A DNA stretch of 64,000 nt. It comes from Thereva unica (taxonomy: Eukaryota > Arthropoda > Insecta > Diptera > Therevidae). The stretch is taken from assembly GCA_949987705.1 (NCBI GenBank), contig OX465284.1:114001163-114065162 (forward strand), read 5' to 3'. Positions 21,940 to 32,739 of the stretch are shown here, one piece after another. The first letter of the stretch is position 1. Every line of letters begins with the position of its first letter. Made by a program: the position numbers and the translations under genes. The notes below the pieces were generated by a model. The model did not search any database, was not told the origin of the DNA, and saw only the letters and a program-made list of their open reading frames with translations.

Positions 21940-24410
21940 CGATATTTTCACCATTTTTGTAGTAAAGTTGCTAAACAAGAAAAACATAAATTAACAATAA
22001 ATGGAACTGCACAGTGACGTTACATAATCCTTGAAGTGATAACTGACTAAGTCCAGAGTCAGCACAGAGTTCTGCAATAATTTATGAGTTGACCCAAAAT
22101 TTATCTTAGTGCAATTCGTTATATCAATGAATTTTGCGAGTGTGTGCTGATCCATATCTAAAATCCTCATAGTTTTCAATAATGAAATGTCAAGGTAATG
22201 TCACTTGTAGTTTGACAGTTCAAAATTGGCGCCAAATTTGAAATGACACCTCTTGTTGAAACGTTTTTCTTGAAAACAGAGTTTAAATTCTTCAAAAAAA
22301 CATTTCCATAAAATCACAATACCAACAGCTGGGATAAATTAACGGCGACACATTTAAATACAACGAGCATATTGTTTCCTGAATAATAATCAAAATTAAA
22401 GCGAGTCTCTGAGTGCGACTAGGCACCACTATGCCTGAACTAAATTAAAATTCCTGCAAAGTACCAAAAGTATATCACCAGGGAAAAAATTATAAATTAT
22501 CCAGCAAACACCGCATATTCAAACATTTGCGCGATAAATCTGAAAAGTTTTACTATTTAACATATGTAGATGGCCCAGTTCTGGCGGGGAGAGAGCGTGG
22601 CGAAAGTTGTTTATCTGTTTGCTCTGAATATGTTACCTTCGCACACCTAAGGTAGATGGCGGCGTAGGTGGAGTACATCTAACATATTAAAATTTTGTGC
22701 CAGATCGTAATTACTGTAGCTGAAAGCGTTCCCCGAGTTTTGTATAGCATTGTATACTATCACGACGGAATTGGGACGACATTTGTTAAGGGTCTCCGCG
22801 CCGTGGCAGGAACGAACGACTCCTAATATGGCTGCAGTAGATTAATATTTATAATACAAAAGACACAATCTTTGTCAGTTTTGTTTGCGATGTTATTTTC
22901 AGAGGTGTTTCGACTACTCGAAAAGATCCGTGATTGGAGGGTGTACAAAGTGCTTTTCACTCACTTTATCTAAAGATTTCAGTGATTCGACAATGACATA
23001 CCCACAGACACAACAACCCCCCCAACCCAAAATGCCATTTAAAAGCAATCTTGTACAACCGGAAGGCAACACCGGCACACACGTACATAGGTATGGAAGC
23101 AGAAGCTGGGGGGGTAGCACATTTGTATCTAAATAAATCAAGGCTGCTGACAAGCATGGAGGAATATTTTACAATTATTACAATCGCACACAAAAAGGGG
23201 GCGTTAGTGTGTAAATTGGGCCCCCCGTGGGAGCACTTTACACAACTCACTCGCGCTTCAATAGCACACCGAAGAACGTGCGGTTAGACGGATGTATTTA
23301 AGGACTTTATAGAGAATGATTCACCCTATCCTCGGGAATCCTGCATTTAAATCCTTCCCCCCTTAACTAGGATGAAATATTCACACAACTGCAGACAATA
23401 TTCCAATCTTTTTAAGTGGAAGTAAAACATGACATAAGAAGACAACTCAAGAGACAGCCAGAATGCCGGATTTGATGATATCGTTCACTTGTCGTACATT
23501 CTTGCTGGAATAACATGCGTCTTTTGTGAGTCGCGAAAAGGGATAACAAATTTATATGTTAAGTTTACAAGATTCGCAGAGTCTTACCAGCTGGCTTCGG
23601 CAGTCATTATGCGACTTTAAATTTCATCAATTTCGTCAATCCCGACCTTCGTTCCATTCCAACTCTCTATCTGTATTCTATTATGTATAATACAGTTGCA
23701 ACGATAGACGTAAGTTACCATTAAAGTTGTTCAAGTCGCTCTTAACTCTGACGGTATATTTTTTCTGAAACTCAACCCTTAAAGTTCTGTTGACAGCCAA
23801 TGCGAAGGACACTAAGTGCTTTTCAATACTCTACTCACTTTATCTGTTGCATGGCTTAGTGAATCACCTTCGACGAGGACGCTTAAGTAACTTACAGAAC
23901 GATGCAACAAGATTGGAATCTAGTCTGTCATCAGAAGCGACCCTAATGCACACCACGCCGCTGCCTGGGGGTGCATTTTGGATCATCTCTTGATTCTAGT
24001 CTTGATCGATGTAACCATTAGACAATTACTGCTTAGAACGTTAATCGTTGGTTTTGTTGATAGTTAAAGGGTCTTAAACCTAGACTATGAAAGCCACCAT
24101 ACCAGGTGTGCTTTTAAAGAATATGGGATCTGTTAATTGTTGCAATTAAGAAATGATATACCAACTGGATCTTTGGATATATGAATTATTCAAACCGAGC
24201 TAGGAAGCAAATTGTGGACTGTACATGTGCACTATGCATACTAAATTGAAATTTCTATACTGAGATGAGTCTGAATTGTGGAAGAACGATATAAAATTCG
24301 ACACATGGAACGTCTGGATCAATAGCAGAATCGATACATGAGCTTTTATGCGGTATAGAGTACTAGACGTTGATAGGACGTTCACTGCAAGATTCTCCAT
24401 TTTTTTGGGC
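21940..24410. other. Unassigned DNA
   Basis: No known family recognised. Small overlapping frames at 22,885-23,290 are GC-richer but unrecognised. A C-run (CCCCCCCAACCC) sits near 23,017. Confidence 0.5.
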
Positions 24411-24527
24411 ATATTCTAAGCCAGTGGTTCCCAAACTTTATTTCGTACGGAACCTTTTTACAATGTATAAAATTTGGAGGAACCCAACGATGAAAAAATA
24501 AAATAATATATGATATATGTATGTATA

Positions 24528-25100
24528 CGAGGTGTGGCTATTAAATAACGAGACTGACGCTGTAAAACATTTTATTTTTATTTCATACATTTTTACTTGT
24601 TATCATCTTCAATATACACCCCTCCTCTATTCCTACAACGCTCCATGCGAATCTTCCATTTTTCGAAACAGTGCTAGAAGTCTTTTTCTGTCAGCTCCTC
24701 CAGGACGCGTGCCGCTTTCTCTTTCACAGCTTGAACAGACTCAAATCTAATTTTAATGCAGATTTCGACAGATAGAAGTCGCACGGCGCAAGATCCGGCG
24801 AATAAGGCCGATGGTCTAACACTGGGATGCTGAATTTGGCTAGAAACCTCTTAACAGACAATGCGGAATGTGTTGCGACAATGCGTTGCTCTACTGTTAC
24901 ACTTAAAATTTTTCCGGCGAAACAAAAAAACAACTCTAATGCGAACGAAGGCTACGGCTGTACTGATTTGTTTACAGAAACGAGAGGCACTACATTCGAA
25001 AGAGAAGGCTTCACGATAACAGCTGTTGGTTGCTGGCGTTTGGCGCATGCGCACTTCTTCTGTAGCAGCGTCAGTCTCGTTATTTAATAGCCACACCTCG
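24528..25100 (-). mobile_element. Internally deleted mariner nested in the hAT element
   Basis: Perfect 35-bp inverted repeats (24,528-24,562 and 25,066-25,100, starting CGAGGTGTGGCTATTAAATA) are flanked by TA at 24,526-24,527 and 25,101-25,102, the mariner TSD. On the minus strand, ALSVKRFLAKFSIPVLDHRP followed by YSPDLAPCDFYL (24,860-24,765) is the mariner transposase region with the third catalytic aspartate. The C-terminal tail continues with frameshifts to about 24,600. The DNA-binding and first two catalytic regions are deleted, so it cannot move itself. Identical ends suggest it is younger than the host hAT copy. Confidence 0.9.
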
Positions 25101-25212
25101 TACATATATTTATCCTTTAATATATTTTAAAACGTTTTTATTAGCTCGCTTTCTTGTCTGTCTGTTTGTCCGGTACATATCTTGCAATCGATTGAATACT
25201 TCCGGTTACCCA

Positions 25213-25590
25213 CAATATGGTATACTCATTATACCGTTAGATCCATGGCGGCCGTCTCAAGAGGACGGGTTACTGTTTCTTCACGGAACAAATTTTGCAA
25301 TCAATTTTTCAAATATTTCCGGATATCCTATCAAGCTGAAATTTTGCGTACAGCTTTAGCTCCGATGACAATGCAATATGGTATACTCAATATGCCATTA
25401 GATCCATGACAGTCTCAAGAGGGCGGATTGAAATATTCTTCACAACCCCTTCGACATGGGTATCAAATGAAAGGGTATTATAAGTAGAACACCATAAGCA
25501 ATATAGTATACTCAATATATCGTTTGGCCCATGGCAGCCATCTCAAGAGGGCGGATTACCATTTTCTTCACAACCCCCTCGACATGGGAA
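25213..25590 (+). repeat. Degenerate tandem repeat inside the hAT element
   Basis: CAATATGGTATACTCA...TTAGATCCATG...GTCTCAAGAGG recurs at 25,213, 25,374 and 25,499 (spacing 161 and 125 bp), with CTTCACAACCCC/TCGACATGGG in the second and third units. These are three diverged units, part of the hAT interior. Confidence 0.65.
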
Positions 25591-25837
25591 TATGGAATGG
25601 CGGCCAAAATGTTACGCGGCGTGACGTAGACCAAATTTCAAGGAAGAAGGGCCACTCGCACTTTCTGATTAGCAAGAACGCGTTAAACGGCCGGCGCAGC
25701 GCCAGTGAGTATGCGAATGTATTTGCGCTTCGGCGCTGGTGACACCGAACCCTAAAATTTTTTCGTGGAACCGTAAGGTTCCGCGGAACCCACTTTGGGA
25801 ATCACTGTTCTAAGCTATTTTTTATTCAGAACCGACC

Positions 25838-26640
25838 ATAGGATCCCATTATCGAATCCAATCATCGGATCCGATTATCGTGTCCGACTACCGGATTAGA
25901 CTGAAAACATGAACCGATAGTCAAAGGAAAACGAGTGAACTCTTTATTTTATCATTCCAAATGTAGACCTCAAAGTGCTCTATCTAAATATTTAGGTTTA
26001 CCTAAGTAAATCTTGATCTTACTATAAGAAGCCTTTTCCTTTTTGGTCCGATTTTTTGGTAAAGGTTGGCTATAGTCCAGTCAATATTTATTTAGGCAAC
26101 AATGGATGTTCAAAGATGGATACGGGCGACCTACCACAGAGCACAGGGACTGCCATAATGGACTGACTACATATTAAGTGTCTGAGCTATTGGTACATCA
26201 AAAATGTGATAAGCGGGACATAATACCTCATAGAAAGTCTATAAAAAACCGAGTATTTTTAAAATTTTTGTCGGTATGTCTGTGTCTGTTTGTCTTTCTG
26301 TCGGGCTAATCTCGAAAATACAACTAATCTGATTGTGACAGGACTTTCACAGGAAGATTCAGTATTTTTTTGGGGAAATTTAAGGCTACTTTTTCATTCG
26401 GATCCGACTATCGTATCAAACGGAAAACTCAATCCGATAGTCGGATGAACGGGAATGGCAACTTTTTTTATCATTTCAATTGTAATGATCAAAGCTTGGA
26501 AACGGCTCATCTGATTTTAAGGGCTTTCACGGCATGTTTCAGTATTTTCCATACCTTTTCACTCTGCTCCGACTATCGTATCAGACCGAAAACATGATTC
26601 GACAATCGAAGGAACGCGAACGGGGGAAGTACTGTAGATC
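25838..26640. repeat. Repeated palindromic motif cluster (CGGATCCGACTATCG)
   Basis: CGGATCCGATTATCGTGTC (25,865), CGGATCCGACTATCGTATCA (26,399) and CTCCGACTATCGTATCAGAC (26,566) are each followed by GAAAAC-TGA and then a partly inverted CCGATAGTCGGA or CGACAATCGAAGG. CCGACTATCG and CGATAGTCGG can pair as a hairpin. TTTCAGTATTTTTT/TTTCAGTATTTTCC also repeats at 26,359 and 26,538. This looks like a diverged repeat array of an unidentified interspersed element. Confidence 0.5.
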
Positions 26641-28740
26641 ATTATGGTTTTGCCATGTCCGCAAGTAATCTATGTATGATAAGGGTATATCGAACACAAT
26701 GAACAAAGGAAAAAGAAATTCTGAGTTCGCCATAGAGCCAGTTCTGCACATGGTGCCAAATGCCCCGGGAACGTCAAAATCTACGAGTACCAGATGTATT
26801 CTGAATATAATTGCCTAGGTGTCTGTTATGCACGTAGTACAAATTTTTTCCGATAGGTGGCTCTCACTATCGAATTTTGAAAAAAGTTTATGACATATTT
26901 TTTATAGGCAAGGCGAATTTCGTTTATGTACCCAAAATCATGTTTTTGGGAGAAGAACACCTGGCAGAAATAAGGCATAAGCCGGATTAGCCGATTAATA
27001 ATAAGGTGCCAAAGTTCGGCGTACCTATCGGATGGTTTATATACTTTCTTTTTCACCTGGTAGTCTGTTGTGTCGGCCTCACGGTATTTGTCGGCTGGTT
27101 AGCGAAATTGGCGAGTTTCAAGGGCATAGCTATTCTATGTCTGCTCCAAACCCCGACGATTGCGTATCTAGCTCGACCGACTGCTATTGAGGATATCAGC
27201 TTTGCGAAATCAAAGCCCCGTTACAAAAAAAATGGTTTTGATTTTTGCTACAGTAGTGGGCTTTCTTTGATTTGATGTGAACTCCTACAACATCCGGGAG
27301 TTGAAGGGCAAGGTCTATGGCCTCGTCCTTTAGCACCCCAAAAACATCTTATTATTCTATCCTGTTCTCTATTCCCTCCGTCGAATCAATGCTACTTCAA
27401 GACATGACGAGTATCACATGATGAACCAGCAGTACTCCTAATCTTGAACTTTCACCTACAAAAATGAGTAAACTATAGATTCGGCCAATGGATGCTCGAT
27501 GGTATCAAAACGATATCGTGCAGGCCTATGTGCAGTCGCAAAAAGGTGTCGATCCTTGTTAAAGCAACAATAACAAAAGTCCTTTTATTCCTCTCTTTTT
27601 TTTAATTTTCTTTGTTTCTGTATTTCGACGAATCCTTTTATTCCCCAGCACATCAGTGTAATGAGCAAACATGCATGGCAAAGCTCGAAAGCCTCTTGAA
27701 TTTTACACACACACTGGATAAGTGATATGCCGTGAGTAATTATCATTTGCACACTGCACCTCCTCGAGTCCCTTTTACATTTCACCTCTATATACGGCAG
27801 CAGAAATAGTGTCGCATGGCGGCGGCAGGCGGAGTAATCAATAAAAAACCCTCCATCCTCGAAAGTATTGCTCCACTGTCCGGATTTAAAGGAAGCAAGT
27901 GGGGCTCCTACGGCTTGCTCTTATCCTCTTTAAGGATTTTCGCTCTGCTTTTGTAGAACGTTGCCCCCTGGAGTGCTGTAAGTGCTTCCCGGTACCTTTG
28001 TGTCAAGATAGGCGTTGCCTGCCGAAGAAAGGCTCTGTGTTGCCTTTCGTCTTAAGACGATTTCTTTAACTGCCACAAGAATGCACCATAAGACATCTTG
28101 AGTCCTGATGCTGTTCCTTTTAGGGCTCCGTGTGCTCTTGATACGCTGAAAAGTAGAAAGGAGAAAACTTAATGGCGAAATTCTGTTTCAGTCAGTGAAT
28201 GCACGATGGTGCGGTGGTGGTTCTTGGTTTAGGGTGTATAAGTGGCAGTAAATAGTTTTCAATTTCATCCTTCCCTGCAGCCTTTTAGAGTGAAGTGTTG
28301 AATGTACGAGACGAGAGTATGTTGTACCGCTCTTGTCGCTATGTTCCCTGTGATTATGGGATATGTTATTATTTTTTCCCTTCTTCTGTTTTGTGGTCTT
28401 AAAGGGAAAATTGTGGGTTTTGTGGGTAGTACTGGTTGTGGTACGTGCGGGACTGTTGATGTCATATGATCGTTTCAATGAAATTGTAGATAATGACAAT
28501 ATTGGATTTACTTGTTCAAAGTTGATGAAGGGGTTATCCAAAGCTATCTTCATGATTGATTTACATAATGCAGTGAGTGACAGCTATTAATACTGGCAGC
28601 TTACCAAGATTATTATTTGGGCCCCTGCGATACTGCAGCCAACAACTGGTTGGAGTATTAAATAGGTTTAGTTTCGTCATTCGTTATCTTTAAGGCTCAT
28701 ATAAAATACCTGGAACTTGAATTCTTCAAGATAACCTGGA
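26640..28740. other. Unassigned DNA
   Basis: No gene or element recognised. A 121-codon minus-strand frame at 28,188-28,553 is rich in S/T/K/H and not recognised. Confidence 0.5.
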
Positions 28741-28746
28741 TCTTTT

Positions 28747-28880
28747 CAGGGTGCCTCGGTGGCCTAGGGAGTAAGACGTCTGGCTACCATTCCAGAGGTC
28801 CCGGGTTCGAATCCCGGTCAGCCCCACGGTCCTTCGCTTTTTCTACTTCCCACCTACATACATTTCCTTCTTTCTTCTTC
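28747..28880 (+). repeat. tRNA-derived SINE copy
   Basis: GGTGGCCTAGGGAGTAAGAC (A-box region), CTGGCTACCATTCCAGAGGT and CCCGGGTTCGAATCCCGG (B box with a perfect 5-bp T-arm stem) are followed by a pyrimidine-rich body CTTCGCTTTTTCTACTTCCC. The acceptor stem does not pair (GGGTGCC against CAGCCCC), so this is not a working tRNA. The body matches the 37.0-kb copy (CTTCGTCTTTCTATTTTCCT). The 3' limit is uncertain. Confidence 0.75.
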
Positions 28881-30108
28881 CCTCTTTACATTCCTGATTC
28901 CTTCTGTCATAGCCCGCTCCACCAAAGCGAATGTCTTCGGTTGGTTGATGAGATTCAATTCGTTTCAGGAGGCATAACACTCCAGCGAGTTGTTTTCGAT
29001 GTCCCGATTTCAAAGTCGTGATAGTAATGGTTGGGAGTAGGGGGACTAAAAATATCACAGGTAGGTTGTAGCAGTTCCTTCCTCCCTGACTAGAGCTGCT
29101 GTTCGACATTGCACAAGTCTGATTCGGGGTTATGAAGCGCTTCTATGTTGAAAGAATATAGTAATGTGTTTTAACAAGGGTGTGATCTGAGATGAAATTG
29201 AATCCTCGGGTCTATTTGGCTGCCAATCCATTAAAGGATACCCTGCTGACTTAGTAGATATTCCTAAGCCCAAACCTGGTACTGGCAATTTCCAAGCTCT
29301 TGCTTGCTGCCGATCCCATCTCCAGCTCATTGTCCATTGTCATTGGTGTTCCAATATTCCACAAAACAACATTACACTATCAATCACTACAAAAGAACAA
29401 AAATAATTGCTTACTTTGAATGCAATTTCCACACAACTACAACTACAAAAATTATTAAAAAAAAATTTAAAAATTCATTTCTAAAGTGTTCTTACATATA
29501 TAACAACCAATTTAAAAGAAACGTAACAAAACATGTCAAAAAGTTATGAATTTTTAAAGCCCTTCCGTGACTTATATGCACCGCCGCCGCTCAATTTGGT
29601 TGCATTACGATACTCTTGTTAGCGTGACAAATACACACACAGAAGAAGGAGGTTTTAAGTTGTTTTACCGCTGAAAGTGAACATTTACAATCAGTTAATC
29701 TTGATTACTTTATTTTTACTGCGTGTTTCAGCTATATTAAAAAAAAAACGAAATAATGAATTATTACATTAGCATGGAATTGTTTTCTTAAAATTTAACA
29801 TATTTTTTTGTGGCTTGATGTTGTTAACTAAATTACTACACATACTGATATGGAGATTGAAGGGTGGTTAATGTTTAATTTATGAAAGTTTTTAAACTGA
29901 AGTGCCTTTAGACCGATTCTTACGTACTCCGAGTGTAAAAACAACATGACGTTTCCAGTATTTTTATGTCCACTTTTTTTAAACCTAGTCCTCATGCCTG
30001 TTGTAAACCTTTTGACTTCGCCGTAATCTGTTTCTCAATCATTTTATGATTCTGGCCTTCAAAACGCGTCTGTTTTGCTTTCCCTTGTATCGTATCGTAT
30101 TTAATCTA
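28880..30108. other. Unassigned AT-rich DNA
   Basis: No gene recognised. Strongly AT-rich from about 29,380 to 29,900. It ends at the Helitron 3' terminus. Confidence 0.5.
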
Positions 30109-30401
30109 CTAGCAAAAAACCCGCGTGCGTTGCAACGCCTTTAAATAAAAAAAGACTATGTGTGCACAGTCCACGGTAGGAAAAAAGTATAAAGAGGTAA
30201 AAGAACAAATCTTCAAAAATTTATTTTGATTAGGTACCTATTAAAATACTTTTTTTAAAATTTGATGTTAAGCGACTCCTATCGAAAGACGTACAATAGG
30301 CAACTGGGCAAGCATATCAAACTGAAATTAGCCGGCGTGAACCGGACTTAACCGAAATTATTTTTTAATAATGTTTCAAAATTGCTCTTATAACAACACT
30401 T

Positions 30402-31085
30402 TTATTTTAATGCCTCTCTATAGACAATGTTTTGCGTTTTATTGTTTGGGGCATAAATTATTAAGTTTGTTGAGTTGCTGACTCGAGAGCATGCAACGTA
30501 TAGTTGTCCATGAGTAAAGCAATTTTTACTTAAATCAATTCCCACTTTTCCAAATGTTTGGCCCTGAGACTTATTAATCGTCATCGCGAAACATAAGGTA
30601 ACAGGGAATTGTAAGCGTTTGAATTTAAAGGGATAATTACTCGGAATTATAGATATCCTAGGTATGTATAAGCACATTTTCGCCTTTCCCACAACCCCTT
30701 AAAATTGCAGCTTCAATTAAATTCTTGTGTAATGCGACAATTCTCAAACCAGTACCATTTTGGTGGATTTAAATTACGGAGTAAAAGAACGGGTACATTC
30801 ACTTTAAGATGTATTTCATGTGCAGGAAGACCAGGGACTGTTATACTATTTAAAAACTCCACAGGATAATGTACTGCATCGTCCAGTACACAGACCGAGT
30901 CTATTGAGCTATATGTAGTTAGAGCACCAGGAATTTTGTCTAAAATTATTTTGTTAAGCAGGGCGACTTCTTCATTTTTAGGAGCCAGAATGGTCCTTAC
31001 GCAGAACCACGAATCTTCTTTTGAATTAATGTGTTCTACAATTTCATAGATAGGGAGGGGAAAAACAGAAACTAATACTAAGAAA
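30402..31085 (-). pseudogene. Helitron RepHel helicase C-terminus, frameshifted
   Basis: The minus strand reads YEIVEHINSKEDSWFCVRTI, ILAPKNEEVALLNKIILDKI and DAVHYPVEFLNSI, then LPAHEIHLKVNVPVLLLRNL (31,070-30,760). After a frame change at about 30,755 there is a short VALHKN...GCGKGENV stretch. After a second change at about 30,665 come YPFKFKRLQFPV, CFAMTINKSQGQTFGKVGID and FTHGQLYVACSRVS, ending with a TIVYREAL-like terminus near 30,405. TINKSQGQ and GQLYVACSR are PIF1-type helicase motifs V and VI. The Walker A/B motifs and the whole Rep domain are missing. The 17.8-18.3 kb fragment is related. Confidence 0.8.
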
Positions 31086-31118
31086 TATGAATATGCACCG
31101 AAAAGAAAATATATATGT

Positions 31119-31375
31119 ATATGTGTACTAATTATGTACTGAAAATTATGCAAAAAAAAAAACTTGCGATTTCGCCCTTTTCATAGGTTTTTATAAATCC
31201 GCTTCACTTGTTTCTGCTCCTTTTTTCCACTTTTCACTTTTAACCGTATATGTACTAATTACGTACTGAAAATTATGCAAAAAAGGAACAAAACTTGTGT
31301 TTTCGCCCTTTTCGTAAGTTTTTTTAAATTCACTTCACTTATCTTTTTTCCACTTTTCACTCTTAACCATCCAAA
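31119..31375. repeat. Two-copy tandem repeat, 127-bp unit, inside the Helitron
   Basis: GTACTAATTATGTACTGAAA (31,125) repeats as GTACTAATTACGTACTGAAA (31,252). Each is followed by ATTATGCAAAAAA, TTTCGCCCTTTTC and TTTTTTCCACTTTTCAC. Non-coding and AT-rich. Confidence 0.85.
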
Positions 31376-31669
31376 CTTCCTTTTGATCAATTTAAATCTT
31401 TTCACTTTTTTTTTCTTTAAAACAACAAAACTATCAATTTTTGTAAATCTTCACTATTATTTTAAACATTTAAGTTTTCGTTTTTCCGCTTCATCTTCTT
31501 CTTCATTTCACATAGTCTAGAGAAAATCCCATTGGAAATGTTATTGAAGCTTTTAATAATCTACCGATCGAAAGATGGCCCACTATTTGAGGTAAAATTA
31601 GCGATCAAACTTCTACTTCGAATTTGTCGCATCTTCCAAATTCTAAAGTGAATAATAATTTATTTTAAT

Positions 31670-32245
31670 TTATACCTTTTTCACTATTCTATTTTTATTT
31701 ATTTGTTAAAAGTTTTCATGAATAATAACATATTCTTGTTCTTATTTAGAGAAAATTGAGCAATTTTTGGTTATTGGTTAAAATAATGAACAATTTTTGG
31801 TTACTATAGAGACTTGGGTAAAATGTGAAACCTAATCTCACAACCGATTATTATAAGTAAACAAAAATATTCCTCCACCAACCCCCTCGCCAACGCAGTA
31901 AAAGATATTAATAGTTTCTTTTGGGGACTTAATATTAGAAATTTAAATAGCCTTAATTTATGCCTTTTTCACTATTCTATTTTTATTTATTTGTTAAGTT
32001 TTCAAGAATGATAACATATTCTTGTTCTTCTTTAGAGAAAATTGAGCAATTTTTGGTTATTGGTTAAAATAATGAGCAATTTTTTGGTTACTACAGAGAC
32101 TTGGGTAAAATATGAAAACCTAATCTCACAACCGATTTTTCATATGTAAACAAAAATATTCCTCCACCAACCCCCTCGCCAACGAAGTAAAAGTTATTAA
32201 TAATTTCTTTTAGGGGCTAAATTTTAGAAATTTAAATAGCCTATA
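31670..32245. repeat. Two-copy tandem repeat, about 288-bp unit, inside the Helitron
   Basis: CCTTTTTCACTATTCTATTT begins at 31,675 and again at 31,963. Shared landmarks follow in both units: AGAGAAAATTGAGCAATTTT, GAGACTTGGGTAAAAT, ATTCCTCCACCAACCCCCTC and AGAAATTTAAATAGCC (31,937 and 32,226). The two units are nearly identical, implying a recent duplication within the element or a recent source. Confidence 0.9.
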
Positions 32246-32395
32246 ATCTAAGTTAGGTAATTTTGGACATATTTGGAGAAAATTACCACAATCAGTGCAG
32301 GATTTTATGAGTTTATCCCGGACAAACAGACGGAATGACAGCGGGCTCTGCTTTATTTATATAGATTAAAAATCCATCCATGATATTTGGATAAC

Positions 32396-32731
32396 TTAGC
32401 GTCTCTGTGCACCGGTTATTTTCAATTGCATACTTTTAGGAGCAATTTTATTTTTATTTAGCTCTACAGGTATCAAGGCAAGAATTTTCAATGCTAGTTC
32501 CATATAGGTTTTGGGATAGTATATGTGCAGTAAAAGATACCCAAACACACCCGCAAATGCAAAGCCCAGCTTAACCACTCTGGTTTCGTTCGGTTTTCTT
32601 GGATTGGATTTGGATTGGACTTTACTCAATGCCTGTTTCCATGGGGCCTTAATCTGAGTAAACTCAAGGTAAACTCTCCATGGAAACTCAGTAATGGACG
32701 CCTTCAAAATACTGAATATCACCATTAACAA
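32396..32731 (-). other. Unassigned 111-codon frame
   Basis: A minus-strand frame next to the Helitron 5' end contains a hydrophobic segment, LGFAFAGVFGYLLLHIYY, that could span a membrane, and a basic C-terminus. I do not recognise it. No signal peptide, splice context or homology is evident, so it may be random or a decayed gene. Confidence 0.2.
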
Positions 32732-32739
32732 TTAGAGAA

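Larger units (their letters stand above)
24422..25807. mobile_element. Non-autonomous hAT element with 8-bp TSD
   Basis: The left end CAGTGGTTCCCAAACTTT (24,422) and the reverse complement of the right end CAGTGATTCCCAAAGTGGGT form the classic hAT terminal inverted repeat. TTCTAAGC is present exactly outside both ends (24,414-24,421 and 25,808-25,815), giving the 8-bp TSD typical of hAT. The element is 1,386 bp, of which 573 bp are a nested mariner. The rest encodes no transposase. It contains degenerate tandem units and subterminal GGTTCCGCGGAACC. hAT elements of this kind are mobilised in trans by an autonomous relative. Confidence 0.9.
30109..32365 (-). mobile_element. Helitron with both termini, internally deleted
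   Basis: Read on the minus strand the element begins TCTATATAAATAAAGCAGAG at 32,365, after an A. It ends GGGTTTTTTGCTAG at 30,109, before a T. This is the 5'-TC, CTAG-3', A|T-target pattern of Helitrons. About 14 bases before CTAG lies GCGTTGCAACGC, which can form the short 3' hairpin. There are no terminal inverted repeats and no TSD, as expected. The 2,257-bp element keeps only the helicase C-terminus and lacks the Rep nuclease. It also carries two tandem arrays. It probably moved with help from an autonomous relative. Confidence 0.85.

Noticed and set aside
28747..28823. Functional tRNA gene
   Set aside because: The T arm and B box are perfect, but the acceptor arms do not pair and the sequence continues into a body shared with other SINE copies.
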